DNA of 64,000 bases from Symbiopectobacterium purcellii_A (GCF_052050035.1 NZ_CP189882.1:1860001-1924000), one strand, 5' to 3'; positions 25,274 to 33,272 are shown, counted from the first letter of the stretch. Numbers and translations are program-made. Notes: generated by a model from the letters alone, not told the origin.

Positions 25274-25523
25274 ATTTCATTTCAATAATTCGTATCGTTT
25301 TAAGAAACACGTCCGGATCACCTGATACGTATAGCGTTATTTTCTTAGTTTTGGGGCATGTGGAGAAAAACGCTTTTTCTATCATGTGCCCTGTTTCATC
25401 TGCTTGCTCACAGGCTGCCATGATAAGGTGGCATCCTGGCGTAAAGCTGTTAGCATCACGCATCACATTGTTCTTCCAATTCAAGTAATCTTGGTTATTC
25501 CCTCGAATCTGCATGATTTTCAT
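25215..25523 (-). CDS. Hypothetical early phage protein
   Basis: 102 residues, starting MKIMQIRGNNQDYLNWKNNV, with a GAGAGGATGAGAG upstream region. It is the first gene of the leftward early transcript from module 1. It overlaps the opposite-strand gene at 24995-25273 by 59 bp. Not recognised. Confidence 0.5.
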   Translation of the reverse strand: MKIMQIRGNNQDYLNWKNNVMRDANSFTPGCHLIMAACEQADETGHMIEKAFFSTCPKTKKITLYVSGDPDVFLKTIRIIEMKSTFLLQSETPFFAEEKYFF

Positions 25524-25928
25524 CTCTCATCCTCTCTCGTTAGCTATCCCAACCGCCGTCATGTTCCTGTGCCTCGGGCTGGCTACTTACGCTCAGGCAA
25601 TCGGCGGGTAACTCGAGGTCTTGCCTGCCGGGGTATTGCCGTTGCGGGTTGGTGTTCCACCGTCTGGCTGTAGGCTGTCTGGTGGGTTGATGGGAGGAAT
25701 AATAGGCTTTTAGATTGCACCAAGTCAATCGTAAATACGATTATTTTTTTGCGAAAACCAATGGATAATTGATGCGTAGATGATTATTTTTTTATTTTGC
25801 GATTTTTTATGAACTGTTCTTTAGGAGTAAATAGAAAGGAGGATGAAATTGCGGTAGGGATAGCAGTTACCTAGGGCAGAGAAAGAAATAGCTAGCCCAT
25901 CAATGAAATTGAGCTAACTACATGGTTA
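25524..25928. promoter_or_regulatory. Early left promoter and operator region (OL1)
   Basis: No gene is seen here. At 25727-25742 lies the palindrome AATCGTAAATACGATT, whose half-site ATCG(T/C)A also appears in the OR1 operators at 26655-26734. That suggests the repressor of module 1 binds here to shut the leftward promoter. AT-rich tracts on both sides could hold the promoter. Confidence 0.6.
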
Positions 25929-26621
25929 TTAATCAAAAATACCTGCCACGTAGTAAATTTTCCCTATTATGATTAGATCAGATATGGATACTATGTCTTC
26001 AGGATAATCATGAGGTTTATTATTCTTTAACCGAACCTTGCCTTCAGGCAACTGATAAAGTGTACGAAGCATATACACCCCCCCGTACGATACGGCGTAA
26101 GTTTTACCATTTCTGACTTCCTTTAAGCTTCTATCTAGTATAACGATAGCACCTTCTTCTATGTTAGGAGACATACTGTCGTCTGGAGCGATGACAGCCA
26201 CAGACAAATCGACAGAAGCATTTGTTTTGTAAGCAATATTTTTAGGTAACCAAAACATGGATTCAGGATCCTTTTCACCCCTTTCGCTAGGGGAGAGCAC
26301 CCACTCTATGCGGTTATATATTTTTATCGCAAAAACATCACTGCTTATCGTTTCCTTGTTATCATATAAAGATACTGCATCAGAAAAAAATTGATAATCT
26401 TTATTGTTATAGTTAGCTTGCATTTCTCCAATGCCATCTGAAAGCCACTCAGGATTGACGCCTAAAACTTTGGCTATCTTGAAAAGTTTTTTAGTTCCTG
26501 ATGCACCTCCACTGGTTAGCCTCCATACGCTAGATTGCGCCATGCCTACAGCACGAGCCAAGGAGCCTTGTGTGTGCCCTGTTGCTTTCATTGCAATTTG
26601 AAGCCTTTCTGAAAAACTCAC
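25929..26621 (-). CDS. cI: CI-like prophage repressor, module 1
   Basis: 230 residues. An N-terminal helix-turn-helix (about 5-60, GHTQGSLARAVGMAQSSVWR) precedes an S24/LexA-like C-terminal domain. The nucleophile serine is present (Ser149 in APDDSMSPN). The position where the family has its catalytic lysine (VKRL) reads YMLRTL, so Leu185 seems to replace it and self-cleavage may be lost. It faces cro across an operator region with three palindromes. Confidence 0.88.
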   Translation of the reverse strand: MSFSERLQIAMKATGHTQGSLARAVGMAQSSVWRLTSGGASGTKKLFKIAKVLGVNPEWLSDGIGEMQANYNNKDYQFFSDAVSLYDNKETISSDVFAIKIYNRIEWVLSPSERGEKDPESMFWLPKNIAYKTNASVDLSVAVIAPDDSMSPNIEEGAIVILDRSLKEVRNGKTYAVSYGGVYMLRTLYQLPEGKVRLKNNKPHDYPEDIVSISDLIIIGKIYYVAGIFD

Positions 26622-26654
26622 ATGAATAACCCTTTGAACTAATTTATAAAATTA

Positions 26655-26734
26655 TATCGCAGAAGCGATAATTTCTCAAAATAGCAATAACGATTGACTG
26701 CGTAACTAAACTTGCCTAAAATCGTATTTGCTTA
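26655..26734. promoter_or_regulatory. OR1: three operator-like sites between cI and cro
   Basis: Three related 14-16 bp palindromes occur at 26655-26670 (TATCGCAGAAGCGATA), 26682-26695 (TAGCAATAACGATT) and 26720-26734 (AATCGTATTTGCTTA). Their half-sites ATCGYA also appear in OL1. The spacing resembles a lambda OR and would control divergent cI and cro promoters. Confidence 0.7.
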
Positions 26735-26749
26735 TAGGAGATTCGATTT

Positions 26750-26980
26750 ATGAAGAATTTGGGAGTAAAACAGGCAATAGCAATCGTTGGTAGCCAGATG
26801 GCATTGGCAAAAAAGTGCGGTAGAGCACAATCAACAATCTGTGACTGGCTAAATGGCAAAATACAGATCTCCCCTGAATATGTGCCTGATCTGGTAGAAG
26901 CCACAGGAGGACTGGTTCCTGCTTACGAATTTCGGCCAGACTTACCTAAGCTGTTCCCGCACCCGGAGCAGGCTGCTTAA
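26750..26980 (+). CDS. cro: Cro-like regulator (YdaS type), module 1
   Basis: 76 residues with a helix-turn-helix (GSQMALAKKCGRAQSTICDWLN at about 14-35, split here for length: GSQMALAKKCGRAQST then ICDWLNG). It is divergent from cI and preceded by AGGAGATTCG. It would repress cI during lytic growth. It is followed at once by nutR1, as cro is in lambda. Confidence 0.83.
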   Translation: MKNLGVKQAIAIVGSQMALAKKCGRAQSTICDWLNGKIQISPEYVPDLVEATGGLVPAYEFRPDLPKLFPHPEQAA

Positions 26981-26990
26981 CCAGCAGTAC

Positions 26991-27043
26991 CGCTCTTCAC
27001 AACGGACAGTCGTCCTACGGAAGCCACCGACAACGTGGCGAAC
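26991..27043 (+). promoter_or_regulatory. nutR1: boxA and boxB antitermination site
   Basis: boxA CGCTCTTCACAAC (26991-27003) is followed by the 29-bp segment 27015-27043 with the boxB hairpin GCCACCGACAACGTGGC (27023-27039). It begins 11 bp after the cro stop. The 29 bp are the exact inverted counterpart of nutL1. Confidence 0.87.
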
Positions 27044-27183
27044 GCAACATCCCACAGTAACACACTCACTGTGACTGCCTCACGGCTTCGTCACGTCTGT
27101 TGATTACCACATTACACCACAGGTGCCGTGTATCTACACGTGCATCCGATAACCTGTTTTTTTCAATAAGGAAAGTATCACAC

Positions 27184-27426
27184 ATGAACCACGCAACACA
27201 AAGCAAGAAAGCTCGCCAGATTGAATCGCAGCTTTTGAACAAGCTGGCAATATTCGGACAGCGAAAGTTTGCTGACTTTCTGAGCGTAGACGAATCACAA
27301 GTAAGCCGGATGAAGGTAGCCAGAGGAACGGAGAAGCATTCGTTTTTCGGGCTGATGAGTTTGGCGCTGGCAATTTTGGAATGGGGAGTTAACGACGACG
27401 AGCTGGCGCATCTGGAAAATCTTTAA
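27184..27426 (+). CDS. cII: CII-like transcriptional activator, module 1
   Basis: 80 residues beginning MNHATQSKKARQIESQLLNK. LNKLAIFGQRKFADFLSV and DESQVSRMK form the CII helix-turn-helix, and ILEWGVNDDELAHLE matches the CII C-terminal helix. In lambda CII switches on cI from the establishment promoter. The start at 27184 is favoured by homology to lambda CII; the longer frame from 27100 has no support. It converges with N2, leaving 14 bp between stops. Confidence 0.85.
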   Translation: MNHATQSKKARQIESQLLNKLAIFGQRKFADFLSVDESQVSRMKVARGTEKHSFFGLMSLALAILEWGVNDDELAHLENL

Positions 27427-27440
27427 ATTTCATAATTACC

Positions 27441-27692
27441 TCACTTTTGAACATGAAACGGATTTTTAGGCTTACTGCGATGTCCAGCTCGAAAGAGCGC
27501 TACATCAGGTATGCATACTGAGCCAACTGTTTCTTGCTGCTTTCTGTCGCGCAACTGAATTACGAGCTGAGCCAGTACATCAGCCGTTCCGACTCTCTTA
27601 CATACCGTAAGTTGGCCTGTAGCTATTGCTTCTTTCTTCTCCGCACGGTGCGCGATGGCACGAGCTAGATTCTTGTGCCTGTTTCTTGGCAT
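27441..27692 (-). CDS. P22-type antitermination protein N, module 2
   Basis: 83 residues. The N-terminus is arginine-rich (RNRHKNLARAIAHRAEKK). The C-terminus GSVCIPDVALFRAGHRSK matches the P22 gene 24 product pattern GSV..P.VAL..AGHRKSK. It lies on the leftward side of nutL2 (27834-27868), the expected place for N. It is unlike the lambda-type N at 24306, so the prophage carries two N genes of different specificity. Confidence 0.82.
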   Translation of the reverse strand: MPRNRHKNLARAIAHRAEKKEAIATGQLTVCKRVGTADVLAQLVIQLRDRKQQETVGSVCIPDVALFRAGHRSKPKNPFHVQK

Positions 27693-27765
27693 TTGAATTC
27701 TCCAACTGGTTAGCTTTGGTGATGATGTCTACACCTGAATAGCGGCGGTGTTTTTCGCACGGTTC

Positions 27766-27789
27766 ACTCCTCTGCAAGGAGTGTTTTTA
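27766..27789 (+). terminator. Rightward terminator between the two modules
   Basis: The hairpin CACTCCTCTGCAAGGAGTG is followed by TTTTTAC. It would stop rightward transcripts leaving cII of module 1, unless N1 antiterminates them. Confidence 0.65.
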
Positions 27790-27833
27790 CACCACACTTT
27801 CGTGTCATCATCCCAAAGCAAACCACTTTGGCG

Positions 27834-27868
27834 GGGTGAATCACCCACAAGTCTATTGTTAAAGAGCA
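27834..27868 (-). promoter_or_regulatory. nutL2: boxA and boxB antitermination site
   Basis: Read leftward: boxA TGCTCTTTAACAAT (27868-27855), then the boxB hairpin GGGTGATTCACCC (27846-27834). The hairpin differs from that of module 1 and matches nutR2, as expected for a cognate pair recognised by the N2 protein. Confidence 0.85.
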
Positions 27869-27914
27869 CACATCCGTTTGAGTTACCCAGCGTCCTGCTG
27901 ATGGACTAACTATG

Positions 27915-27969
27915 CAATAAAGAATAATATAAGTCAATATGGAATTTATTAAATAATTCTAAAGGGCAT
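27915..27969. promoter_or_regulatory. OL2: operator-like sites of module 2
   Basis: 27955-27969 (AATTCTAAAGGGCAT) is a close match to the OR2 site ATTCCCTAAAGAAT read in reverse. 27918-27928 shares TAAAGAATAAT with OR2. The region between N2 and 28073 has no gene apart from these regulatory signals. Confidence 0.55.
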
Positions 27970-28073
27970 TTTATCGGTGATTCGCAAGAGAATTTTTTTT
28001 ACTGGAATAGTAAATTTTACGGTCATATACTGTATGAAAACACAGTAATGTATGGTTTTTGTCAGGAGGGAGT

Positions 28074-28274
28074 ATGGGGGAACTGTATGTAAGAGTTGGG
28101 CCTGGTAGCTATTACAGCGCTCAGGCAAAAGATCTAATGGTTGTTTACTTATTCAATTCTGGAATGAAAACCTGGACGATTGGACCAAGCACTGAGGAGA
28201 GATCCGAAACTGGTGCTAGAGGAACTCGTGAATCATCTACTGACAAATATCCCTTACCATCACCACCTATGTGA
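28074..28274 (+). CDS. Short open frame with strong ribosome-binding site, function unclear
   Basis: It starts MGELYVRVGPGSYYSAQAKD after AGGAGGGAGT. The first 35 residues look protein-like. The second half is antisense to the 3' end of cI2 and reads like non-coding translation. It may be the start of a gene whose end was replaced when the modules were joined. Low certainty. Confidence 0.3.
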   Translation: MGELYVRVGPGSYYSAQAKDLMVVYLFNSGMKTWTIGPSTEERSETGARGTRESSTDKYPLPSPPM

Positions 28275-28741
28275 TAACGAAAAACGGAGATTGTATCTTT
28301 TAGTAGGATCAAAACTAAATCTTCGGATGCCGGTAGCTCTTCTGGGTCAACGATAACAATAGCTCCGGCAGGAGCCTGTGATATACCCGTCCTCCCTTTA
28401 ATTTCGTAGGCTCTAAAGTGTTCTGGTAATGTGCTAAACCACGAAACATGGTTTCCTGTAAAACCATTAAAATCGAAAACTTTTACATTTTTTGAAACAT
28501 CAATTGCTTGTATGGTTTGGTTTGCTTCACCAAAAATGGAACCTGTGCCGTTGATTAACCAATCAGCACTAACTCCAAGAGCTGCCGCTAGCTTTCCTGT
28601 ATGGCGCGATGTTTCGCTATTCCCCCGTAGTATTTTTGATATGGAAGATTGAGGTGCACCGGCTTGTCGTCCCAGTTCAGTCTGGTTGTTTTTCCCGGTC
28701 GTATGCATGGCATAAGCCAGTCTTTCTTTGAGTGTTTTCAT
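28145..28741 (-). CDS. cI: CI-like prophage repressor, module 2
   Basis: 198 residues. A helix-turn-helix (KNNQTELGRQAGAPQSSISK) precedes a shortened S24-like C-terminal domain (GRTGISQAPAGAIVIVDPEE). The canonical Ser-Met nucleophile motif is absent (RTGIS in its place) and no lysine sits at the VFRY position, so the family's autocleavage should not occur. It is divergent from cro2. DNA-binding residues differ from cI of module 1, and so do the operators, which suggests separate immunity specificity. Confidence 0.82.
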   Translation of the reverse strand: MKTLKERLAYAMHTTGKNNQTELGRQAGAPQSSISKILRGNSETSRHTGKLAAALGVSADWLINGTGSIFGEANQTIQAIDVSKNVKVFDFNGFTGNHVSWFSTLPEHFRAYEIKGRTGISQAPAGAIVIVDPEELPASEDLVLILLKDTISVFRYHIGGDGKGYLSVDDSRVPLAPVSDLSSVLGPIVQVFIPELNK

Positions 28742-28753
28742 ATTACGAAAAAT

Positions 28754-28816
28754 ATTCCCTAAAGAATTTTATGTCAAAGTCTAAAATGACTTGACTATTT
28801 CAATTCTCTAAAGAAT
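28754..28816. promoter_or_regulatory. OR2: operator-like sites between cI2 and cro2
   Basis: Two near-identical 14-bp sites, ATTCCCTAAAGAAT (28754-28767) and ATTCTCTAAAGAAT (28803-28816), lie between the divergent starts. A weaker palindrome, AGTCTAAAATGACT, lies between them. A TTGACTATTT sequence around 28791 could be a -35 box. Confidence 0.7.
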
Positions 28817-28851
28817 AATTCATTCTTATTTATGTAAAAGGGAATACCGCT

Positions 28852-29061
28852 ATGAATGCCGTTATCAAAAGGGCTATTGAGATTGCTGGCTCCCAGTCTG
28901 AGTTGGCTCGCCGAGTAGGAACGGGCCAGCCATCAATTAGCAAGTGGCTTAAAGGTTCAGAGATAAGCGCACGCTTCATATCCTCAATCGTGATGGCGAC
29001 TGACGGAAAGATTAGTGCTGCTGAGCTTCTCAACTCAATGGCAAAAGCAAAAAACCAATAA
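28852..29061 (+). CDS. cro: Cro-like regulator (YdaS type), module 2
   Basis: 69 residues, MNAVIKRAIEIAGSQSELAR followed by RVGTGQPSISKWLKG, a helix-turn-helix similar in layout to the module 1 Cro. It starts 110 bp from cI2 on the other strand. nutR2 follows 7 bp after the stop. Confidence 0.83.
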   Translation: MNAVIKRAIEIAGSQSELARRVGTGQPSISKWLKGSEISARFISSIVMATDGKISAAELLNSMAKAKNQ

Positions 29062-29068
29062 TCTTCAC

Positions 29069-29104
29069 CGCTCTTTACAAACTTAACCGGTGGGTGCTTC
29101 ACCC
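29069..29104 (+). promoter_or_regulatory. nutR2: boxA and boxB antitermination site
   Basis: boxA CGCTCTTTACAA (29069-29080) is followed by the boxB hairpin GGGTGCTTCACCC (29092-29104). The stem is identical to nutL2 and the loop differs by one base. Confidence 0.87.
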
Positions 29105-29166
29105 CCAATAACACGGTGGCACCCCACAGGGTTGTCATGCCTTAACAATACGGAGAAGTATCACAA

Positions 29167-29445
29167 ATGAACCCTGCAACACAAAGCAAGAAAGCTGCTC
29201 ACATCGAGTCGGCGCTACTCAACAAGTTAGCCCTGATGGGACAGAAAGCCTTTGCCGCCGCCATGAACGTACCGGAGTACCAGGTCAGTCGCTGGAAGAA
29301 CGGTCTGTTTCGCCAAGTGAGCCTGATGCTGGCCGTGCTGAACTACGGCATTGCTGATGATGAAATGGCTGAATTAGCCAAACGGTTGGCGGGGTATTTG
29401 ACCAAAGAAAAAGCCGAACAGTGCGCGAACACTTTTTCGGCTTAG
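29167..29445 (+). CDS. cII: CII-like transcriptional activator, module 2
   Basis: 92 residues, close to the 97 of lambda CII. KAAHIESALLNKLALMGQKA, FAAAMNVPEYQVSRWKNG and MLAVLNYGIADDEMAELAKR follow the family pattern. The first ten codons are almost identical at the DNA level to cII of module 1, a possible site of the recombination that produced the tandem. It precedes the replication genes, as in lambda. Confidence 0.9.
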   Translation: MNPATQSKKAAHIESALLNKLALMGQKAFAAAMNVPEYQVSRWKNGLFRQVSLMLAVLNYGIADDEMAELAKRLAGYLTKEKAEQCANTFSA

Positions 29446-29479
29446 AAATGCAAATAACTCATTAATTTCAGGAGGAATT

Positions 29480-29644
29480 ATGGCACGAAACCGCCGGAAT
29501 TTCAAGCAAAAGGGCGCCTGTCGCCCTCATCCTGAACCCCAAACACTGATGCCGGAGGATGCGGCGAAGAAATTCGCCGAACTCTTCCGCCTGCAACAAC
29601 AACTTTACCTGGCTCAGCATGAGTCCGAGGAGAAACGCAAATGA
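29480..29644 (+). CDS. Small hypothetical phage protein
   Basis: 54 residues, MARNRRNFKQKGACRPHPEP to ESEEKRK, with a strong site AGGAGGAATT before the ATG. Its stop overlaps the start of the O-like gene (ATGA), so it is part of the rightward operon. Basic N-terminus, acidic helical C-terminus. Not recognised. Confidence 0.65.
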   Translation: MARNRRNFKQKGACRPHPEPQTLMPEDAAKKFAELFRLQQQLYLAQHESEEKRK

Positions 29645-30387
29645 GCATGTCATTGATGGCTAAGGCCATGAATATCAAAGTCGGTAACCCGATACGTAAG
29701 CTGGTTCTCCTGAAGCTGGCTGATAATACCAACGACAAAGGGGAGTGCTGGCCTTCGTATCAGCATATTGCCGATCATTGTGAATGCAGTAAAAGCACTG
29801 TTCGAGATCACATTGATGCACTGGAAAAGGCGGGTTTGTTGGTAAAAGAAAATCGTACCGGTACGAATAATGGCAAGGGTAATGCATCCAATGTTTACTA
29901 TCTGAAATTGGATAACCCTATGCCGACTACCAGCACACCCCCTGTGCCGGGAAATGGCACCCCTATGCCGGTAGGCGGCACACCCCCTGTGCCGACAGGC
30001 GGCACCAGAACCAGTCACTCTTTTGAACCAGTCATAGAACCGGTAAAGAATATCCCCTTACCCCTTGCCGACAAGAAAAACAAATTTGACCCGCTAACCG
30101 AAAAACCGTCTAACGTGTCGGCAGAGGTTTGGGCCGATTGGGTGGAGCACCGGAAAGAAATTCGTCACCCACTCACCCCGACCACCTGCAAGCGCATCAG
30201 GTCGATGCTGGAGAACCATGTCAACCCCGATGCGGTGATTGGCTTGTCCATCGAGCGCGGTTGGCAGGGCTTGTTCCCCGAAAAAATCACCGAGCCAGCC
30301 AATACCACGCCCGCGTTCGATGCCTCCCGGTTGACCGAAGAGCAGCGGCGTGAACTGGCACTGTATGAACTTCTGGAGGGTCGATGA
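29641..30387 (+). CDS. O-like phage replication protein (helix-turn-helix)
   Basis: 248 residues. A winged helix-turn-helix (about 15-75, ADHCECSKSTVRDHIDALEK and AGLLVKENRTG) resembles the HTH_36 domain of phage O proteins. A proline/glycine-rich linker (about 99-122, TPMPVGGTPPVPTGGT) and a C-terminal domain follow, the latter presumably contacting the helicase loader or helicase. The gene lies directly after cII, as O does in lambda. The DNA encoding the linker contains palindromic repeats that may be the phage origin. Confidence 0.82.
   Translation: MSMSLMAKAMNIKVGNPIRKLVLLKLADNTNDKGECWPSYQHIADHCECSKSTVRDHIDALEKAGLLVKENRTGTNNGKGNASNVYYLKLDNPMPTTSTPPVPGNGTPMPVGGTPPVPTGGTRTSHSFEPVIEPVKNIPLPLADKKNKFDPLTEKPSNVSAEVWADWVEHRKEIRHPLTPTTCKRIRSMLENHVNPDAVIGLSIERGWQGLFPEKITEPANTTPAFDASRLTEEQRRELALYELLEGR
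29932..30006. repeat. Palindromic repeats inside the O-like gene, candidate phage origin
   Basis: Related units AGCACACCCCCTGTGCCGG (29932-29950), TGGCACCCCTATGCCGG (29955-29971), CGGCACACCCCCTGTGCCGA (29976-29995) and a partial CGGCACC (30000-30006) occur in tandem. Lambda keeps its replication iterons at the equivalent place within gene O. Confidence 0.55.
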
Positions 30388-30491
30388 AATCATGGCTGAA
30401 ACCGGTTTTGATTGCCGGTTACTGCCACGGGGTTATGCCGATATCGGCAGTGACGCTGGGCTTTAAGATTTTTCGATTGGAGGCAGTATGA
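30384..30491 (+). CDS. Tiny phage open frame between O-like gene and helicase
   Basis: 35 residues, MKSWLKPVLIAGYCHGVMPI and onward. It overlaps the O-like stop by 4 bp and the helicase start by 4 bp (ATGA couplings on both sides), and GGAGGG precedes it. Similar tiny frames with an I-A-x-Y-C-x-G segment occur at this site in other lambdoid phages, to my recollection. Confidence 0.55.
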   Translation: MKSWLKPVLIAGYCHGVMPISAVTLGFKIFRLEAV

Positions 30492-32052
30492 CTATCCAGG
30501 AATTATCCGGCCTGTTGTGGCAGCGGGTGGAGCAGGTGGTGGCTCACTTACTCCCCAACGGTCGGCGCGTCAATGGGGAATGGGTTGTCGGTGATTTGGA
30601 CGGCAACAAGGGGCAATCGCTCAAGGTCAATCTCACCGGCAAGCAGGTCTGGTGTGAGTTCAACGGCGGACAGGGTGGCGACTTGCTGGACTTGTGGGTA
30701 GCGGTGTGCGGTATCCAACTCCATCAGGCCATGCAGGAGGCCAAAGTGTTTCTGGGTGTCAAGGACGAGAGCAATGAGTTCCTGCCGAAACAGCCAAAAA
30801 TCTTCAAGAGGCCTGAGCGCAAGGGCGTCAAAGGCTCCCGCGACTGTTTCGCGTATCTGGCCTCAAGGGGGATCTCCCACGAGACGGCACAAGCGTTCAA
30901 AGTGACCGACGCGGTGATATTCAACCACGAGACCAAGCAGGAAGTCCCTGCCATCGCCTTCCCCTACCTGCGCGACGGTGAGTTGAAACAAATCAAGCGG
31001 TTGGGGATTGAGCGTCATGACGGTAAAAAAATCATCATGGTGGAGTCTGATTGTGAACCCTGTCTGTTTGGCTGGCAGGCCATCAACCCCAAAGAGCGCA
31101 ATCTGGTGGTGATTTGTGAAGGCGAAATTGACGCGATGAGCCTCCACCAGTACGGCCTCCCGGCACTGTCGGTTCCCTTCGGTGGAGGGACGGGGGCCAA
31201 GCAGCAGTGGATTGAGCATGAGTACGAAAATCTATCACGTTTCGGAGAGATATTCCTGTGCATGGACATGGACGCCGCCGGGCAATCCGCCGCCAAGGAA
31301 ATTGCTACCCGGCTGGGTATCCATCGTTGCAACTTTGTGAAACTCCCTCACAAGGACGCTAACGAATGCCTGGTCAACAATATTTCAGTGGAGCAGTTTC
31401 AACGCCTCTTCATGAACGCTGAGACGTTCGACCCCACAGAACTCAAACGGGCGGGCGAATTCCGTCAGGAAGTCCATGCGGCTTTTTTTTCACCCGCTCC
31501 CGGTCTGTTCACCAGTCCGTGGCCCACGCTGGAGCAGAATTTCAGATTCAGGACGCACGAACTGACCTTGGTCAACGGCGTTAACGGTCACGGCAAATCG
31601 CAGTTTGTGGGGCATCTGTCGCTTGAGGCGACGTACCAGGGGGTGTCTGCCTGCATCGCCTCGATGGAGCTACGGCCTGCTATCCTGCTGAAACGGATGA
31701 TTCGACAAGCCGTATCTACGGGGGATACCTCACCGGAGGATGTAGACCGGATGATGGACCTGCTCGATGCGCGGATGTGGTTGTTCAACGTGACGGGTAA
31801 AGCCAAGGGAGAACGGATTTTGTCCGTGTTCAAATATGCGCACAAGCGCTATGGCGTGAAACTGTTTGTCGTGGACTCGCTGATGATGTGCGGACTCAAT
31901 GAGGATGATTACAACGGCCAGAAGGCGTTTATGGAAGCCTTATGCGAGTTCAAGCTGACTTACCCGGTGCATGTGCTGTTGGTAACTCATCCCCGAAAAG
32001 GCGAAAACGAAGAAAAGCCGGTCGGCAAGATGGATGTCAAGGGAAGCGGCGC
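30488..32052 (+). pseudogene. Phage primase-helicase (Toprim plus DnaB-like), C-terminally truncated
   Basis: About 521 residues remain. The Toprim core has CEGEIDAMS (about 210) and CMDMDAAGQ (about 258). A RecA-type helicase domain follows, with Walker A GVNGHGKS (364-371) and Walker B-like LFVVDSLMM. The protein resembles bifunctional T7 gp4-like enzymes. IS630 copy 5 cuts it after DVKGSGA, and the sequence beyond the IS is a different gene, so the last part of the helicase was deleted rather than just displaced. Confidence 0.88.
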
Positions 32053-32054
32053 TA

Positions 32055-32934
32055 TAGCCAAGCGACTTAATTTTGATTACACCATATGGACTGAGAACAA
32101 ACTCTCTGTATCGCAACCCATCTCTCTTTTTTTGCTTTTTGCTTGTGCCCATTTATGCTCAATTGGGTTAAGATCTGGCGAATATGTAGGCAAATACTCC
32201 ACCATATACCCTGCATCGATGATGACTTGTTGAATATTATGTTTTTTGTGAAAAGTGGCATTGTCCATCATGATTACACTGTTTTTAGGGAGTACTGGGA
32301 TAAGGACTTGTGTGACCCAGGCATAGAAAACATCGCTGTTAATATTGATATCAAATAATCCGATAGCAAACAGCGTTGTGCCTAATAAAGCGCCGATAAC
32401 ATTTGTTCTTCCCCTAGCTCCCCAGTTCTTCAGGCCAAAACACCGTTGACCTTTTGGGGAATAGCCGTGAGTCCGTGGGGCATCGTGTGAAAAACCACTT
32501 TCATCAATAAAAACAATAGGTTTACCTTCTTTTTCATACTGTTGTTTTTTTTGTTGAAATCCCTGCCGGGCGTTTTCGTCGGCTTTCGGATGACGTAGAG
32601 TTTTTTTTATAGGTCAATCCCAGCTTTTTAAGCGCTTGCCAAATGGCCTTCTGACAAACGCCAAAACGCTCTGCACGTTCTTTTTGGTAAGCATCTGGAT
32701 ATTGTTCAACATCTTTTATCAACTCGGATTTATCGATCTTTCGCTGACGCGTGGTCGATGCTTTTGACTCTATTTGATTAATCCAACGCGATACAGAGGC
32801 AGGGCCAATCCGAAATTGCTTCGCTGTTTCTCGGATACTCAACCCTTCGTTTTTCCGTGTAGATATCACTTTACGTCTAAAATCAATTGAATAGCTCATT
32901 TAAATAATGTAATCAAAATTAAGTCGTTTAGCTA
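32055..32934 (-). mobile_element. IS630-type element, copy 5 (880 bp)
   Basis: TA lies at 32053-32054 and 32935-32936. Left flank is phage helicase, right flank is an unrelated phage gene tail, so a deletion or recombination at the IS is likely. Confidence 0.93.
32077..32899 (-). CDS. IS630-family transposase in two frames joined at an A8 tract
   Basis: Same organisation as the copy at 16147: a helix-turn-helix frame of 121 residues starts at 32899 and the DDE frame ends at 32077. Both halves are free of stops. The helix-turn-helix has the majority sequence RIGPASVSRW, so with a successful frameshift this copy should give active enzyme. Confidence 0.8.
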
Positions 32935-32936
32935 TA

Positions 32937-33131
32937 CCAGTCAGAATAAGAGAGCGTGAGAAGCGATTTAAGCGCTTATACCGTGAAGGACTTATCCACG
33001 CAATACGCATACGACGAACCGGTTATTTATCAATACGACTCTCCCTCTACTGGCGCATGTTATCCAAAGATAATGGCCTGAGTTGGAAGACCATGAGCCA
33101 CGCCAAGTACGACACCCAAATAACACTATAA
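32937..33131 (+). pseudogene. C-terminal remnant of a small phage protein
   Basis: The frame reads RIRERERRFKRLYREGLI-like residues (with EKR), then HAIRIRRTGYLSIRLSLYWR and MLSKDNGLSWKTMSH, ending at 33131. I have seen this type of basic protein in lambdoid replication regions but cannot name it. Its start is missing at the IS630 junction. A second gene starts at 33147 (MNASHTFESSEGFGR) but is cut after 15 codons by the IS110-type element. Confidence 0.55.
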
Positions 33132-33195
33132 AAACAGGAGAATGAGATGAACGCATCCCACACATTTGAGAGCAGCGAAGGGTTCGGCAGGTAAG

Positions 33196-33272
33196 GTGTG
33201 GATCCTCGCAGACTTCCGGCATCATTGTGCCCAACACGGGATGCATAAAGCTCCCTGATAACTGGAGGATCC
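33196..33272 (+). repeat. Inverted repeat flanking the IS110 upstream region
   Basis: GTGGATCCTC near 33198 and GAGGATCCAC near 33265 are perfect 10-bp inverted repeats about 57 bp apart, just before the IS110-type start codon. The structure could be an element end, a translation-blocking hairpin or part of a guide RNA. Confidence 0.6.

Noticed and set aside
30488..32233. 581-residue helicase as complete
   Set aside because: Residues after about 521 are antisense IS630 sequence.
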